NCBI RefSeq assembly: GCF_009857435.1
Contig: NZ_WWCK01000003.1
Span: 620,001-684,000, forward strand
DNA from: Duganella rivi
GTDB lineage: Bacteria > Pseudomonadota > Gammaproteobacteria > Burkholderiales > Burkholderiaceae_D
Reading direction: 5' to 3'
DNA: 64,000 nucleotides
A program made the position numbers and the translations under genes. How positions within the stretch are numbered: position 1 is the first letter of the stretch; each line of letters opens with the position of its first letter. Shown piece by piece: positions 54,162 through 62,307 of this stretch. The notes under the pieces were generated by a model. It had not been told where the DNA came from. It was given only the letters and a program-made list of their open reading frames with translations, and did no database searches.

Positions 54162-54532
54162 TTAACTACTGTTGCTCGGTCGCCTCGGCAGTCCTGCGGC
54201 ACGTGCATTTTGAGCGTTAAATACACCTTCTAATTCGCTGACCATGTCCTTTACCTTGTCCAGCTCGAAGCCGCCGGCACCCGCAATCTCGCCTTTCCCG
54301 GTGCCTTTGCATGCCACGCAGATTCGGCGATCTTTAGTGTTGCCGCTGCAAGCATCGCACTTCCGATCAAGCCAATAAGCCAGCGAACGCTCCGCCACGC
54401 GGCGGTAGAACGCTTGGCAGCTTGCACGTCCCACGCCGCCCCCTCCTTCACCCACTTGCGCTCGCGGCCCTTCTCCATCACCCGCGCAGTCCAGATGCGC
54501 AGCAGTTGCGCCAACCAGTTGCTGGCATTCAC
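54162..54532 (-). pseudogene. Phage antiterminator Q-like zinc-finger protein, frameshifted
   Basis: One frame gives VNASNWLAQLLRIWTARVME and WVKEGAAWDVQAAKR. After a one-base shift near 54410 it continues FYRRVAERSLAYWLDRKCDA with C-x2-C at CDAC, then CVACKGTGKGE and a helical end. This order (helical part, then a Cys4 zinc finger with a G-T-G-K-G tail) fits lambdoid-type antitermination Q proteins. The start (GTG 54532) is uncertain. A second relic of its 3' end is at 53170-53214. Confidence 0.7.
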
Positions 54533-54803
54533 AAGGCATCGGCGCAACCGGTGACAGCCCGCCGCCTGGCGACGCCAGCGCCAGCGATCTCCTGTACGAG
54601 CAGGCCGTGCCCGTGGTGCGCACAAACTAGCGCTCATCGGTATCGCTGCTCCAGCGACACCTCCGCATCGGCTATAACCATGAGGCGCGCCTGTTGAAAA
54701 CCATGGAGGGCTAGGTCGCCGGACCAATGCAATCTAACGGTAATCACCAAGTGCACGCGAAAGGCGGCGCTGCGTGAGCACTTCTAGATCGAGTACCAAT
54801 TCG

Positions 54804-55454
54804 TTAATAGCGGAAGGGGCTAGTCACAGCAGAGGTCTGGATTTGCATCTCGTTGACCGCCATGTCGTATTGGCGTGCAGCCTCGGTCAAGGCGAGACTA
54901 ATGTGACTGGCTTCCTGCATGCGCACATCGCGATTCGACGTAAAGTCGGGATTACGCTCGCCAACCGATCGAATCAAGCGAATGGCTATTCGCACCCGGT
55001 CCTGAGCTGCAGCGATTTTGAAAGCACAGTTCTTCGGAAGTGGTGCAAGGCGAATCAACTCCTCTTGATTCAGCGGAATCGATTCCGCCAGTACATCGCC
55101 GAACGCAAGGAAGATTCGAATCTCCAAATCCTCTTTTGAGCAGCGCTCAAACCATGCCGCAGCTTCCTTTACATCCGCACGAGTTCCTGCCAGTTGAAGC
55201 AAGTTGCTCGACGCGCATATTTTGGCAGCGATCATCGCATCGCGGTGGCGCCATCGTTCTTGTGCGCCAGCGATGTAGATCGCGCCAATAATCGCGCCAA
55301 TCGTGCCTACGGCACCAAACCAAGTCCCCCAGTCCGCTGCCGTGAGCGTGGACCAACTGATCAAGTTGTAGGCAGCCAGAAAAATGGCGCCGGCGGAGAT
55401 CATCCCGCAAAGTCGCACGATTGGCGAATCGAAGAATTTAATTAACGTTTTCAT
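54804..55454 (-). CDS. Island cargo protein 4: hypothetical, two N-terminal membrane segments
   Basis: A 216-residue intact protein. Membrane segments lie at ~14-32 (VRLCGMISAGAIFLAAY) and ~42-65, the second containing WFGAVGTIGAIIGAIYIAGA followed by a basic ERWRHRD. The rest is helical and cytoplasmic. The W-x-x-A-x-G-T-x-x-A-I-x-G-A pattern recurs in cargo protein 5 and in many small prophage-encoded membrane proteins. A start at 55454 has no clear ribosome site. Function unknown; an exclusion or defence role is a guess. Confidence 0.72.
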   Translation of the reverse strand: MKTLIKFFDSPIVRLCGMISAGAIFLAAYNLISWSTLTAADWGTWFGAVGTIGAIIGAIYIAGAQERWRHRDAMIAAKICASSNLLQLAGTRADVKEAAAWFERCSKEDLEIRIFLAFGDVLAESIPLNQEELIRLAPLPKNCAFKIAAAQDRVRIAIRLIRSVGERNPDFTSNRDVRMQEASHISLALTEAARQYDMAVNEMQIQTSAVTSPFRY

Positions 55455-55468
55455 AAGGAAATTGTAGC

Positions 55469-55757
55469 ATGCCGCTCCCCTACGAAAACTCGACCGGCGG
55501 TGCCGGCGCTCTGGAAGAGATCGGCAAGATCCTGACGCGCTTCGGCTGCGCGCGATTCGGCCACATGACCGACAACGAAACTGGCCACCTGCTGGTGCAG
55601 TTCACCCATCGCGGCAATGACGTGTCGGTGAAGGCGAGCTATCTCGGCTACGCGGTGGCGTGGCTAAAGGAGCCCCTCCTACTCCAGCCGCACGAAGGCC
55701 ACACCTAAGCAGCACGAACAAAAGGCACTGGAGCAAGCCAAGATCAGTGTGTGCTCG
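55469..55757 (+). pseudogene. Phage-type small protein, frameshifted and truncated
   Basis: The frame opens MPLPYENSTGGAGALEEIGK, CARFGHMTDNETGHLLVQF and ASYLGYAVAWLKE. A one-base shift near 55672 leads to SYSSRTKATPKQHEQKALEQ and AKISVCS, as expected for a conserved small phage protein with a C-terminal helix. The protein then breaks into the next gene's start. Its remaining C-terminal part is missing. Confidence 0.65.
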
Positions 55758-56115
55758 ATGAGCACCGCCTTCTACAAATCCAGCGACAGCCCCCTGATGG
55801 CAGCTTGGTCGACTTACGAGGCAGAGGAGACAGAGATCTTCGCCGCAGGCGAAGGATGATCCGCTGTGGACGAAGTCTGATGCCCAGCGGGTTGGCATCC
55901 AGTATTCGCGCGCATCGCTGCGCAAGGACACGAAGAAACAACGCCAGGCGCTCGCCGCACTACAGGCCGACTTGGAGGATCGCTTCCAGAAGGAGAAAGC
56001 TGATCTGGGGTCGGTGCTGGCCGCCATGGGGACGGACTGGGGTAACCTTTTTTCAATAGAATCTACTTGGCGAGTTGTACCTTATCGAGGTCGGATCACC
56101 CAACATCTTGAATGA
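55758..56115 (+). pseudogene. Phage-type small terminase-like or helical protein of unknown family, frameshifted
   Basis: ATG 55758 starts MSTAFYKSSDSPLMAAWSTY and EAEETEIFAAGEG, then TGA. In another frame the sequence continues LWTKSDAQRVGIQYSRASLR and a long charged helix (KKQRQALAALQADLEDRFQ) to MGTDWGN. A shift near 55855 links them. The 3' end (to TGA 56113-56115) overlaps the convergent cargo gene, suggesting the original end was replaced. The family is not recognised; 'terminase-like' is only a guess. Confidence 0.5.
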
Positions 56116-56782
56116 TTTCCTGGCAAACCCTGTCAAGCTCACTTTGAAGTTGTTGAATTTGTTGCGTCAGCAAAGGTGCCATCCGCTGCATCGCTATCTT
56201 GGACTGGTCGGTCTCGCTCGTACCATCGTGAAGACGCGAAGCATGAAAACTGTTGAGATTCAACGTCGCAAAAGTCGTACCCAATTCTGCATAGAGTCTA
56301 ACAATATCAGTCCGAAGCTGATCTCGTTGGATAAGTCCAAGTTTCGACGTGCAGCCGGAATACACCCAGAACTTTGGCGTCATGTCGGGATACACCATGG
56401 CGAACATCCCGTGGGACTTGAGTGCCTCATTTTCGTCCATCCGTTTCCGAATTCGGTCAACGGAGGTCTTGAACGCGGACAACTCCGAATGCAGAGCCTT
56501 GAGGAGGTTATTAACCTCAAATCTCAAAGCGCTGATCTGTCGATCTGTCTCAGCTTGAGCTGCCACGGAAGCACGTTGGGCATTGTCATTAATTTGCCAC
56601 GCGATGCCCAAGGCCGCACCCACGATAGCTGCCACCGTACCGATTGCCTGCATCCAGCCGGCAGCTTCACTGGACTCAAGGCCTTTGTTAATAAGCGCGC
56701 TAAAAAAGCCACCCAACAGCGTCGCCAGAATCAATGCGGCCGCGACCCAATTGATCCAATTTTTTCTTGTAATTTTAGTCAT
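56096..56782 (-). CDS. Island cargo protein 5: hypothetical, two membrane segments plus coiled coil
   Basis: A 228-residue intact protein. The N-terminus has membrane segments at ~10-30 (WVAAALILATLLGGFFSAL) and ~43-62 (WMQAIGTVAAIVGAALGIAW), the second again with W-x-x-A-x-G-T-x-x-A. A long coiled-coil region follows (RQISALRFEVNNLLKALHSE, VDRIRKRMDENEAL) and the C-terminus is also helical (LLTQQIQQLQSELDRVC). Architecture parallels cargo protein 4. AT-rich. Function unknown. Confidence 0.72.
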   Translation of the reverse strand: MTKITRKNWINWVAAALILATLLGGFFSALINKGLESSEAAGWMQAIGTVAAIVGAALGIAWQINDNAQRASVAAQAETDRQISALRFEVNNLLKALHSELSAFKTSVDRIRKRMDENEALKSHGMFAMVYPDMTPKFWVYSGCTSKLGLIQRDQLRTDIVRLYAELGTTFATLNLNSFHASRLHDGTSETDQSKIAMQRMAPLLTQQIQQLQSELDRVCQEIIQDVG

Positions 56783-56796
56783 GGAGCAATATTAGC

Positions 56797-57394
56797 ATGA
56801 GCCAACTTAAAGCCTACGATGTGCGCGAGCCGGTCGAAGGCCACTGCGTTATCCGCTTCGCCTCCAACAGTGCGACAGCGCGCAGAAAAGGTGCCAACGA
56901 GTTGGGGATTGAGTGGGAAAGCGTAGAGCATTGTCGGCGCATTCCGATTCTGGACGAGTTCGTGCCAGGCCCGGCTCGACCAAGCGCGCTGATTGACCTC
57001 GGCCGGTGGCTCGAGTGCTGGCACTGCGGCAATCGGGTTGATGATTATGACAAACCAGACATCATCTACGAAGGCGCGGCCGTCTACTGCAGCATGTGGT
57101 GCCGCCAGATGGAGTTCACACGGAAGCGCCGCCGGGGAGCTGCGCATGTTGTGCTGATCGAGCTGTTCGAATCTCAATTCTCCGACTATACGATCAAGCA
57201 CATCCCATGTCTTCGACGACAAACTGCTGCCACCTGAACGCGGCGGTGCTATGGCCAGCTTTGCATTCATGTTCCCCGGCGCTAAATACCGCGCGACGTT
57301 TGCATATGGCGATGATCACCTACGAGTCGCGCAGGACGACCTGCCGGCCTACTACGCTTGGCGCGGAATCGCCCCACCAGCGGAGGCGCCATGA
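56797..57394 (+). pseudogene. Phage-type Zn-binding small protein, frameshifted
   Basis: The first frame reads MSQLKAYDVREPVEGHCVIR, ECWHCGNRVDDYDKPD and AVYCSMWCRQMEF, with paired Cys (CWHC, CSMWC) that should bind zinc. Near 57207 a one-base shift leads to HVFDDKLLPPERGGAMASFA and VAQDDLPAYYAWRGIAPPAE to TGA at 57392-57394. The two halves belong together as one protein of a phage-associated family with unknown role. Confidence 0.7.
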
Positions 57395-57513
57395 CCCACG
57401 ACGACATCAACACCGACAAGGGCCGCAACACCCGCGCGTCGGCATGGCGCGAAATCTTCATGATCTAAGGCGTGCTGATCCGCGCCCTGCTTAAGCCGTC
57501 CAACCTAGTGTGA
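57391..57513 (+). pseudogene. Small phage protein with an in-frame stop
   Basis: ATG overlaps the previous frame's stop (ATGA). It reads MTHDDINTDKGRNTRASAWR and EIFMI, then TAA (57466-57468), then in the same frame GVLIRALLKPSNLV and TGA. Nonsense mutation of a tiny phage gene is likely. Confidence 0.5.
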
Positions 57514-57534
57514 CGAGGTAAATTACACCCAACA

Positions 57535-57566
57535 AAAAAGCCGATCTGTTTAAAGATCGGCTTTTT
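57535..57566. terminator. Bidirectional terminator, serving tRNA-Val on the minus strand
   Basis: A 13-bp perfect stem (AAAAAGCCGATCT / AGATCGGCTTTTT) with a 6-nt loop. It lies about 30 nt downstream of the 3' end of the tRNA-Val gene and inside the island. Confidence 0.9.
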
Positions 57567-57596
57567 CTGTAAGTGATTGAAATCACTCTGAATTCT

Positions 57597-57644
57597 TGGT
57601 GGGAAGTGCAAGTTTCGAACTTGCGACCCCTGCAGTGTGAATGC
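57597..57644 (-). repeat. att direct repeat at the tRNA-Val end of the island
   Basis: The 3' 48 nt of the intact tRNA-Val, matching 48754-48801 at 47 positions in the same orientation. It forms the proximal attachment site of the 8.8-kb element. Confidence 0.9.
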
Positions 57645-57671
57645 AGTGCTCTACCCCTGAGCTAACCTCCC
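57597..57671 (-). tRNA. tRNA-Val (anticodon CAC), integration target of the island
   Basis: The minus strand folds into a full cloverleaf: acceptor GGGAGGT/ACTTCCC, D-stem GCTC/GAGC, anticodon stem CTGCA/TGCAG around TTCACAC (anticodon CAC, codon GUG), and T-arm GCAAG-TTCGAAA-CTTGC, ending in encoded CCA. Its 3' 48 nt are repeated at 48754-48801. It is intact, since the island integrated so as to restore the 3' end. Confidence 0.97.
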
Positions 57672-57720
57672 GTTGAGTGCGAGCATTATAGAGCTTGCAC
57701 CCGAGATGTGCAAGTCCTGC

Positions 57721-58437
57721 CTATCCAGCTGCCGGTGGATTCAGCGAGGCGGTCCAGATGCATTGGCCTTTCACCGCCTTATCCAGCCCCGCCAGCGTGT
57801 CGGCGTGCGCAGCCAGTTCTTCTTCCGTTGCCGGTACGAAGATGATCTCGCCCATGGCCACCGGCTCCAGCATTTCACCGATATTCACCACTTCCTCTTC
57901 CACGTCCATGCCGAGGCTGTTCTGGCCGCGGGTCATGGCGAGGTAGACGTCCGCCAGCAGTTCCGCGTCCAGCAGCGCGCCGTGCAGCTTGCGGTGCGAG
58001 TTGGAGATGCCGTAACGGTCGCACAGCGCGTCCAGCGAGTTGCGCTTGCCCGGATGCAGTTCCTTGGCCTGCACCAGCGTATCGATCACGCCGCCGATGT
58101 GCTCGGTGAAGTCCGGCAGGTTCAGCAGCTTGAATTCGTGATTCAGGAAGCCCAGGTCAAACGGCGCGTTGTGGATGATGACTTCGGCGCCCTGGATGTA
58201 CTCGCGCAGCTGATCGACAATCTCGTGGAACTTCGGCTTGTCGCTCAAGAACTCGGTGGTCAGGCCGTGGACATTGAGCGCACCCTCTTCCGAGTCGCGT
58301 TCCGGGTTGATGTAGAAGTGGAGATTATTCCCCGTCAGCATGCGATTGTTCAGCTCGACGCAGCCGATTTCCAGGATGCGGTTGCCCAGCTTGGGGTTGA
58401 TACCGGTAGTTTCAGTATCGAGTACGATTTGGCGCAT
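57721..58437 (-). CDS. dnaQ: DNA polymerase III epsilon subunit (3'-5' proofreading exonuclease)
   Basis: A 238-residue DEDDh exonuclease. ExoI motif LDTETTGINP (residues ~6-15), ExoII HNAPFDLGFLNHEF (~89-102) and ExoIII HGALLDAELLADVYL (~152-166) hold the four acidic residues and the His. The C-terminal ~60 residues are acidic and probably bind the polymerase subunit. It lies in one strand cluster with rnhA (33-nt gap), a common arrangement in Burkholderiales. Confidence 0.96.
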   Translation of the reverse strand: MRQIVLDTETTGINPKLGNRILEIGCVELNNRMLTGNNLHFYINPERDSEEGALNVHGLTTEFLSDKPKFHEIVDQLREYIQGAEVIIHNAPFDLGFLNHEFKLLNLPDFTEHIGGVIDTLVQAKELHPGKRNSLDALCDRYGISNSHRKLHGALLDAELLADVYLAMTRGQNSLGMDVEEEVVNIGEMLEPVAMGEIIFVPATEEELAAHADTLAGLDKAVKGQCIWTASLNPPAAG

Positions 58438-58470
58438 AGTGTTCCGTAATTAATTGCAGAGCGCAGTATA

Positions 58471-58911
58471 TCAGCGGCCGCGCGCCGCTTCCACGCCGCG
58501 GTTGGCCAGCATATCGGCCCGTTCGTTGCCCGGATGGCCATTGTGGCCGCGCACCCAGCGCCATTCGACGGTGTGCATCTGCTGAGCTGCATCCAGCGCC
58601 TTCCACAAGTCTTCGTTCTTGACCGGTTCCTTGGTCGAGGTTTTCCAGCCGCGCGCCTTCCAGCCGTGGATCCACTCGCTGATGCCTTTTTGCACATACT
58701 GGCTATCGGTGTGCAGCACTACCGTGCACGGCCGTTTCAGCACCGTCAGCGCTTCGATCACGGCCTGCAGCTCCATCCGGTTATTGGTGGTATCGCGCGC
58801 GCCGCCGAAGATTTCCTTCTGGGCCTCGCCCGCCACCAGCAATGCGCCCCAGCCGCCAAGGCCCGGATTGCCCTTGCATGCGCCATCGGTAAAAATTTCA
58901 ACCTTATCCAT
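58471..58911 (-). CDS. rnhA: Ribonuclease HI
   Basis: A 146-residue enzyme that degrades RNA in RNA-DNA hybrids. Catalytic acids are visible in [12 protein letters not shown] (Asp ~8), MELQAV (Glu ~46), HTDSQYV (Asp ~68) and NERADMLAN (Asp ~131), with the basic handle region [13 protein letters not shown]. Length is normal. Its start overlaps the upstream methyltransferase gene by 8 nt, so these genes form one operon. Confidence 0.97.
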   Translation of the reverse strand: MDKVEIFTDGACKGNPGLGGWGALLVAGEAQKEIFGGARDTTNNRMELQAVIEALTVLKRPCTVVLHTDSQYVQKGISEWIHGWKARGWKTSTKEPVKNEDLWKALDAAQQMHTVEWRWVRGHNGHPGNERADMLANRGVEAARGR

Positions 58912-59680
58912 CCTGCTGCTCTCTTCTTTTGTTCGTTACTGGCACGCCCACCGGGGGCGCCACCGCTTTTCTAGTCCATGCCGGGCCGATCAGGCGCATG
59001 CCTTTCACGCGCTTGACCGCTTGAATGATGTAGACGCCGCCGAAGTACGGCCACCAGCGCGAGCCGGCATTATCCATGAAGGTGTAGCGCTGCAGCCATT
59101 TTTCTGTGCGGCAGGCCGGCGCGTAGCAACCGAAGTGGCTCTGGCTCGCGCTCATATTCAATAATTTTAACCAGTCTTTCATGCGCGGCATAGAGATCAG
59201 CTCCTCCGTGCGCGGCAGGAAGGAGGTGCCGCCGACGCGCCGCAGCACGTGGCGCGCGCCCCACAGGCTGGCCGGGTTGAAACCGCAAATCACCACCTGC
59301 CCTTCGGGGATCAGCACGCGCTCGACCTCGCGCAGCACCTGGTGCGGATCGGTGGAAAATTCCAGCACGTGCGGCAGCACGATCAAGTCCACGCTTTGCG
59401 AAGCGAACGGTAGCTCGGTGTAGTCGAGCGTGAGGTCAACGCTGCGCTGCTGCTCCGTGGCAGTGCGCGTCTTGCGGTCAGCCAGCAGTTTGTACGGCAT
59501 GCGGCTGGCGGCCAATGCATCAATTTCGGGCATGCCGATCTGCACCGCGTTGAAGCCAAAGATATCGGCTGTTAAATTATCGAGACAGCTTTGTTCCCAC
59601 GCACGCATGTACACACCTGCGGGCGTTTGCAGCCAGCCTTCCAGCGCTATAATGGATTTCTCCGACCCCGCCTTATCCAT
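58904..59680 (-). CDS. Class I SAM-dependent methyltransferase
   Basis: A 258-residue enzyme. The SAM-fold pattern lies at ~90-150 ([20 protein letters not shown], then [20 protein letters not shown]), a Methyltransf_11-type arrangement. A conserved N-terminal segment ([18 protein letters not shown]) is typical of the group encoded beside rnhA/gloB in betaproteobacteria. The substrate is unknown. It is divergent from gloB with a 20-nt gap, and the gloB promoter lies within it. Confidence 0.88.
   Translation of the reverse strand: MDKAGSEKSIIALEGWLQTPAGVYMRAWEQSCLDNLTADIFGFNAVQIGMPEIDALAASRMPYKLLADRKTRTATEQQRSVDLTLDYTELPFASQSVDLIVLPHVLEFSTDPHQVLREVERVLIPEGQVVICGFNPASLWGARHVLRRVGGTSFLPRTEELISMPRMKDWLKLLNMSASQSHFGCYAPACRTEKWLQRYTFMDNAGSRWWPYFGGVYIIQAVKRVKGMRLIGPAWTRKAVAPPVGVPVTNKRREQQDG
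59626..59653 (+). promoter_or_regulatory. Candidate gloB promoter
   Basis: TATAAT at 59648-59653 with TTTGCA 16 bp upstream (59626-59631). It lies within the start of the divergent methyltransferase gene. The start site would be near 59660, giving a leader of about 40 nt. Confidence 0.55.
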
Positions 59681-59700
59681 GCTTAGCCTTTAGCGATCCA

Positions 59701-60507
59701 ATGACCATATCTTCTACTCAAGCTCTCAGTGTTTTAACGGTACCGGCGTTCCGCGACAATTATCTCTGGTTGATACATGATGGCACACATGCTGCGGTGG
59801 TCGACCCCGGCGACGCCAAGCCGATCCTGGCGGCGTTGAAGGAAAACGGCCTCAAGCTCACCGCCATTCTACTCACCCATCACCACGCTGACCACATCGG
59901 CGGCGTTCCTGAATTATTACAGCATTATCAGGTTCCTGTTTTCGGCCCGCGCAACGAGACCATTGCTGCGGTCACTTTGCCGGTAGGCGAAGGCAAGACG
60001 GTCGACGTGCCGGGGCTGGCGCTGAAACTGAATGTACTTGATGTTCCGGGCCATACCATGGGCCACATCGCTTACGTGCGCGACCCGGTGGACGATCAGC
60101 CGACGTGGCTGTTCTGCGGCGATACTTTATTTGCCGGTGGTTGTGGCCGCCTGTTTGAAGGCACGCCGGCGCAGATGATCAGCTCGCTCGGCAAGCTGGC
60201 CGCGCTGCCGGACGACACGCTGGTGTTTTGCGCCCACGAGTACACGCTGTCCAACCTGCGCTTCGCGCGCGTGGTAGACCCGGACAACGTGGCGCTGCAG
60301 GGACGCGTGAAGGTGGAGACGGACAAACGCGAACACGATGTGCCGACCGTGCCGTCGACCATCGCGGTGGAGAAAGCCACCAATCCGTTCCTGCGTTACC
60401 GCGAGCCGGCAATTGCGGAGCAGCTGGTGAAGGCCGGGCGTCTCGATCGGATCGACACGCCCTTGGCCACCTTCACCGCACTGCGTTTGTGGAAGAATGA
60501 TTTCTAA
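59701..60507 (+). CDS. gloB: Hydroxyacylglutathione hydrolase (glyoxalase II)
   Basis: A 268-residue metallo-beta-lactamase-fold enzyme that hydrolyses S-D-lactoylglutathione in methylglyoxal detoxification. Metal ligands are in [12 protein letters not shown] (~57-68), [10 protein letters not shown] (~119) and [11 protein letters not shown] (~139). The glutathione-binding C-terminal segment [14 protein letters not shown] is present near 222. Complete length. It converges with aceB across a 12-nt gap. Confidence 0.96.
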   Translation: MTISSTQALSVLTVPAFRDNYLWLIHDGTHAAVVDPGDAKPILAALKENGLKLTAILLTHHHADHIGGVPELLQHYQVPVFGPRNETIAAVTLPVGEGKTVDVPGLALKLNVLDVPGHTMGHIAYVRDPVDDQPTWLFCGDTLFAGGCGRLFEGTPAQMISSLGKLAALPDDTLVFCAHEYTLSNLRFARVVDPDNVALQGRVKVETDKREHDVPTVPSTIAVEKATNPFLRYREPAIAEQLVKAGRLDRIDTPLATFTALRLWKNDF

Positions 60508-60519
60508 TCGTTAGAACAA

Positions 60520-62118
60520 TTAGATTTCTTCGTACAGCGGCAGCGTCAGGAATTCTTCAAACGCTTCCGAGGTCGACATCTGCTCGAAGATTTGCGCTGC
60601 GCGTGGATAGGCCGGGGTATTGCCATCCGGCGCAGTGCTCTGCACCTTGGCCAGCTCTTCCGGGATCATCGCGCGCACCATGTCGGCCGTGACCTTGCGG
60701 CCGTCTTCCAGCACGCCCTTGGTGGAACGAATCCACTGCCACACTTGCGAACGGCTGATCTCGGCGGTAGCCGCATCTTCCATCAGATTGTGGATCGGCA
60801 CGCAGCCATTGCCATTCAGCCAGCTACCGAGGTAGTGAATGCCGACGTTGATGTTGTAGCGCAGGCCGGCCTCGGTGATCGGGGTCTCAGGCTTGAAGTC
60901 CAGCAGCTGCTCGGCGTGCACTTCCACGTCGAGGCGTTGCTTGTCGATCTGGTTCGGTTTATCGCCCAGCACTTTCTTGAACTCGGCCATGGCCAAATCC
61001 ACCAGGCCCGGGTGCGCCACCCAGCCGCCGTCGTAGCCGTCGGTGGCATCGCGCGCCTTGTCGTTGCGCACGCCGCCCATGGCGATTTCGTTCTTCTCTG
61101 GATCGTTCTTGATCGGGATCAGCGCGGCCATGCCGCCGATGGCCGGCGCATTGCGCTTGTGGCAGGTTTTGAGCAGCAGCAGCGCGTAAGCACGCATGAA
61201 CGGCGCAGTCATGGTGACCTTGGCGCGGTCGGCCAGGCAGAAATCCTTGTCCAGCTTGAACTTCTTGATGCACGAGAAGATGTAATCCCAGCGGCCAGCA
61301 TTCAGGCCCGAGCTGTGTTCGCGCAGTTCGTACAGGATTTCGTCCATTTCAAACGCGGCCAGGATGGTTTCGATCAGCACGGTGGCCTTGATGGTGCCTT
61401 GCGGCAGGCCCAGCTCGTTCTGGGTCATGACGAAGATGTCATTCCACAGGCGCGCTTCGAGGTGCGATTCCATTTTCGGCAGGTAGAAGAACGGGCCGGC
61501 GCCGCGCGCGATCTGCTCCTTGGCGTTGTGGAACATGAACAGCGCGAAGTCGAAGATGCCGCCCGAAATGCGCTTGCCATCCACCAGCACGTGCTTTTCG
61601 TCGAGGTGCCAGCCGCGCGGACGCACCACCAGGGTGGCGGTCTTGTCGTTCAGCTTGTAGGACTTGCCGTTTTGCTCCAGCGAGATGGTACCGCGCACGG
61701 CGTCCTTCATGTTGATCTGGCCGGTGATCTGGTTGTCCCAGTTCGGCGAATTCGAATCTTCAAAGTCGGTCATGTAGCTGTCGGCGCCCGAGTTCAGCGC
61801 GTTGATGACCATTTTGCGCTCGACCGGGCCGGTGATTTCCACGCGGCGGCATTCCAGCGCCTTCGGGATCGGCGCGATTTTCCAGTCGCCGTTACGGATG
61901 TGGGCAGTCTCGGCCAGGAAATCCGGGCGCTCGCCGGCGTCCAGGCGCTTGGCGCGCTCCACGCGCACGGCCAGCATTTGTTGACGGCGCGATTCAAATT
62001 CGCGGCTCAGCTTGGCGACCAGCGCCAGCGCTTCCGGCACCAGAATGGTTTCGTAGCCAGGCTTGATCTCGCCGGTGATTTGCATGCCTGCTGGCAAAGT
62101 GATGGTGGACTGCGTCAT
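60520..62118 (-). CDS. aceB: Malate synthase A
   Basis: A 532-residue enzyme of the glyoxylate shunt, joining acetyl-CoA and glyoxylate to malate. Motifs include [15 protein letters not shown] (~114-128), [14 protein letters not shown] (catalytic Arg ~166) and [18 protein letters not shown]. The late [11 protein letters not shown] segment holds the catalytic Asp/Trp region. Length matches the A isoform. It is divergent from a LysR regulator 189 nt away, which may control it in response to acetate or glyoxylate. Confidence 0.97.
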   Translation of the reverse strand: MTQSTITLPAGMQITGEIKPGYETILVPEALALVAKLSREFESRRQQMLAVRVERAKRLDAGERPDFLAETAHIRNGDWKIAPIPKALECRRVEITGPVERKMVINALNSGADSYMTDFEDSNSPNWDNQITGQINMKDAVRGTISLEQNGKSYKLNDKTATLVVRPRGWHLDEKHVLVDGKRISGGIFDFALFMFHNAKEQIARGAGPFFYLPKMESHLEARLWNDIFVMTQNELGLPQGTIKATVLIETILAAFEMDEILYELREHSSGLNAGRWDYIFSCIKKFKLDKDFCLADRAKVTMTAPFMRAYALLLLKTCHKRNAPAIGGMAALIPIKNDPEKNEIAMGGVRNDKARDATDGYDGGWVAHPGLVDLAMAEFKKVLGDKPNQIDKQRLDVEVHAEQLLDFKPETPITEAGLRYNINVGIHYLGSWLNGNGCVPIHNLMEDAATAEISRSQVWQWIRSTKGVLEDGRKVTADMVRAMIPEELAKVQSTAPDGNTPAYPRAAQIFEQMSTSEAFEEFLTLPLYEEI

Positions 62119-62307
62119 TTGTGGTCTCCGTAAAAAAATGTCAACGAATCAGCTCATTATATGCCTGTTGCACTGCGGTGTTTTTAGTGTGTCGGCTCAG
62201 TTACGCAGTGAATTGTTTTACAGTATATTCACTCGTTAGTTATGCAAACAAGACTAAAAATCACTTCATCTATGCGTTTTTGTAAAAAGTGACGGAGACA
62301 GGTATTC

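Larger units (their letters stand above)
48754..57644. mobile_element. Decayed prophage/integrative island at tRNA-Val(CAC), about 8.8 kb
   Basis: It is bounded by a 48-bp direct repeat of the tRNA-Val 3' end. The contents are phage-type (endolysin, holin-like, Rz-like, Q-like antiterminator, small phage proteins, a tRNA-Gly) and largely broken. Between them lie AT-richer intact genes of unknown function. No integrase, capsid or replication genes were seen, so the element is a defective remnant. Confidence 0.85.

Noticed and set aside
54774-55139. Plus-strand 121-codon frame opposite cargo gene 4
   Set aside because: Antisense to an intact membrane-protein gene; no start context or domain.
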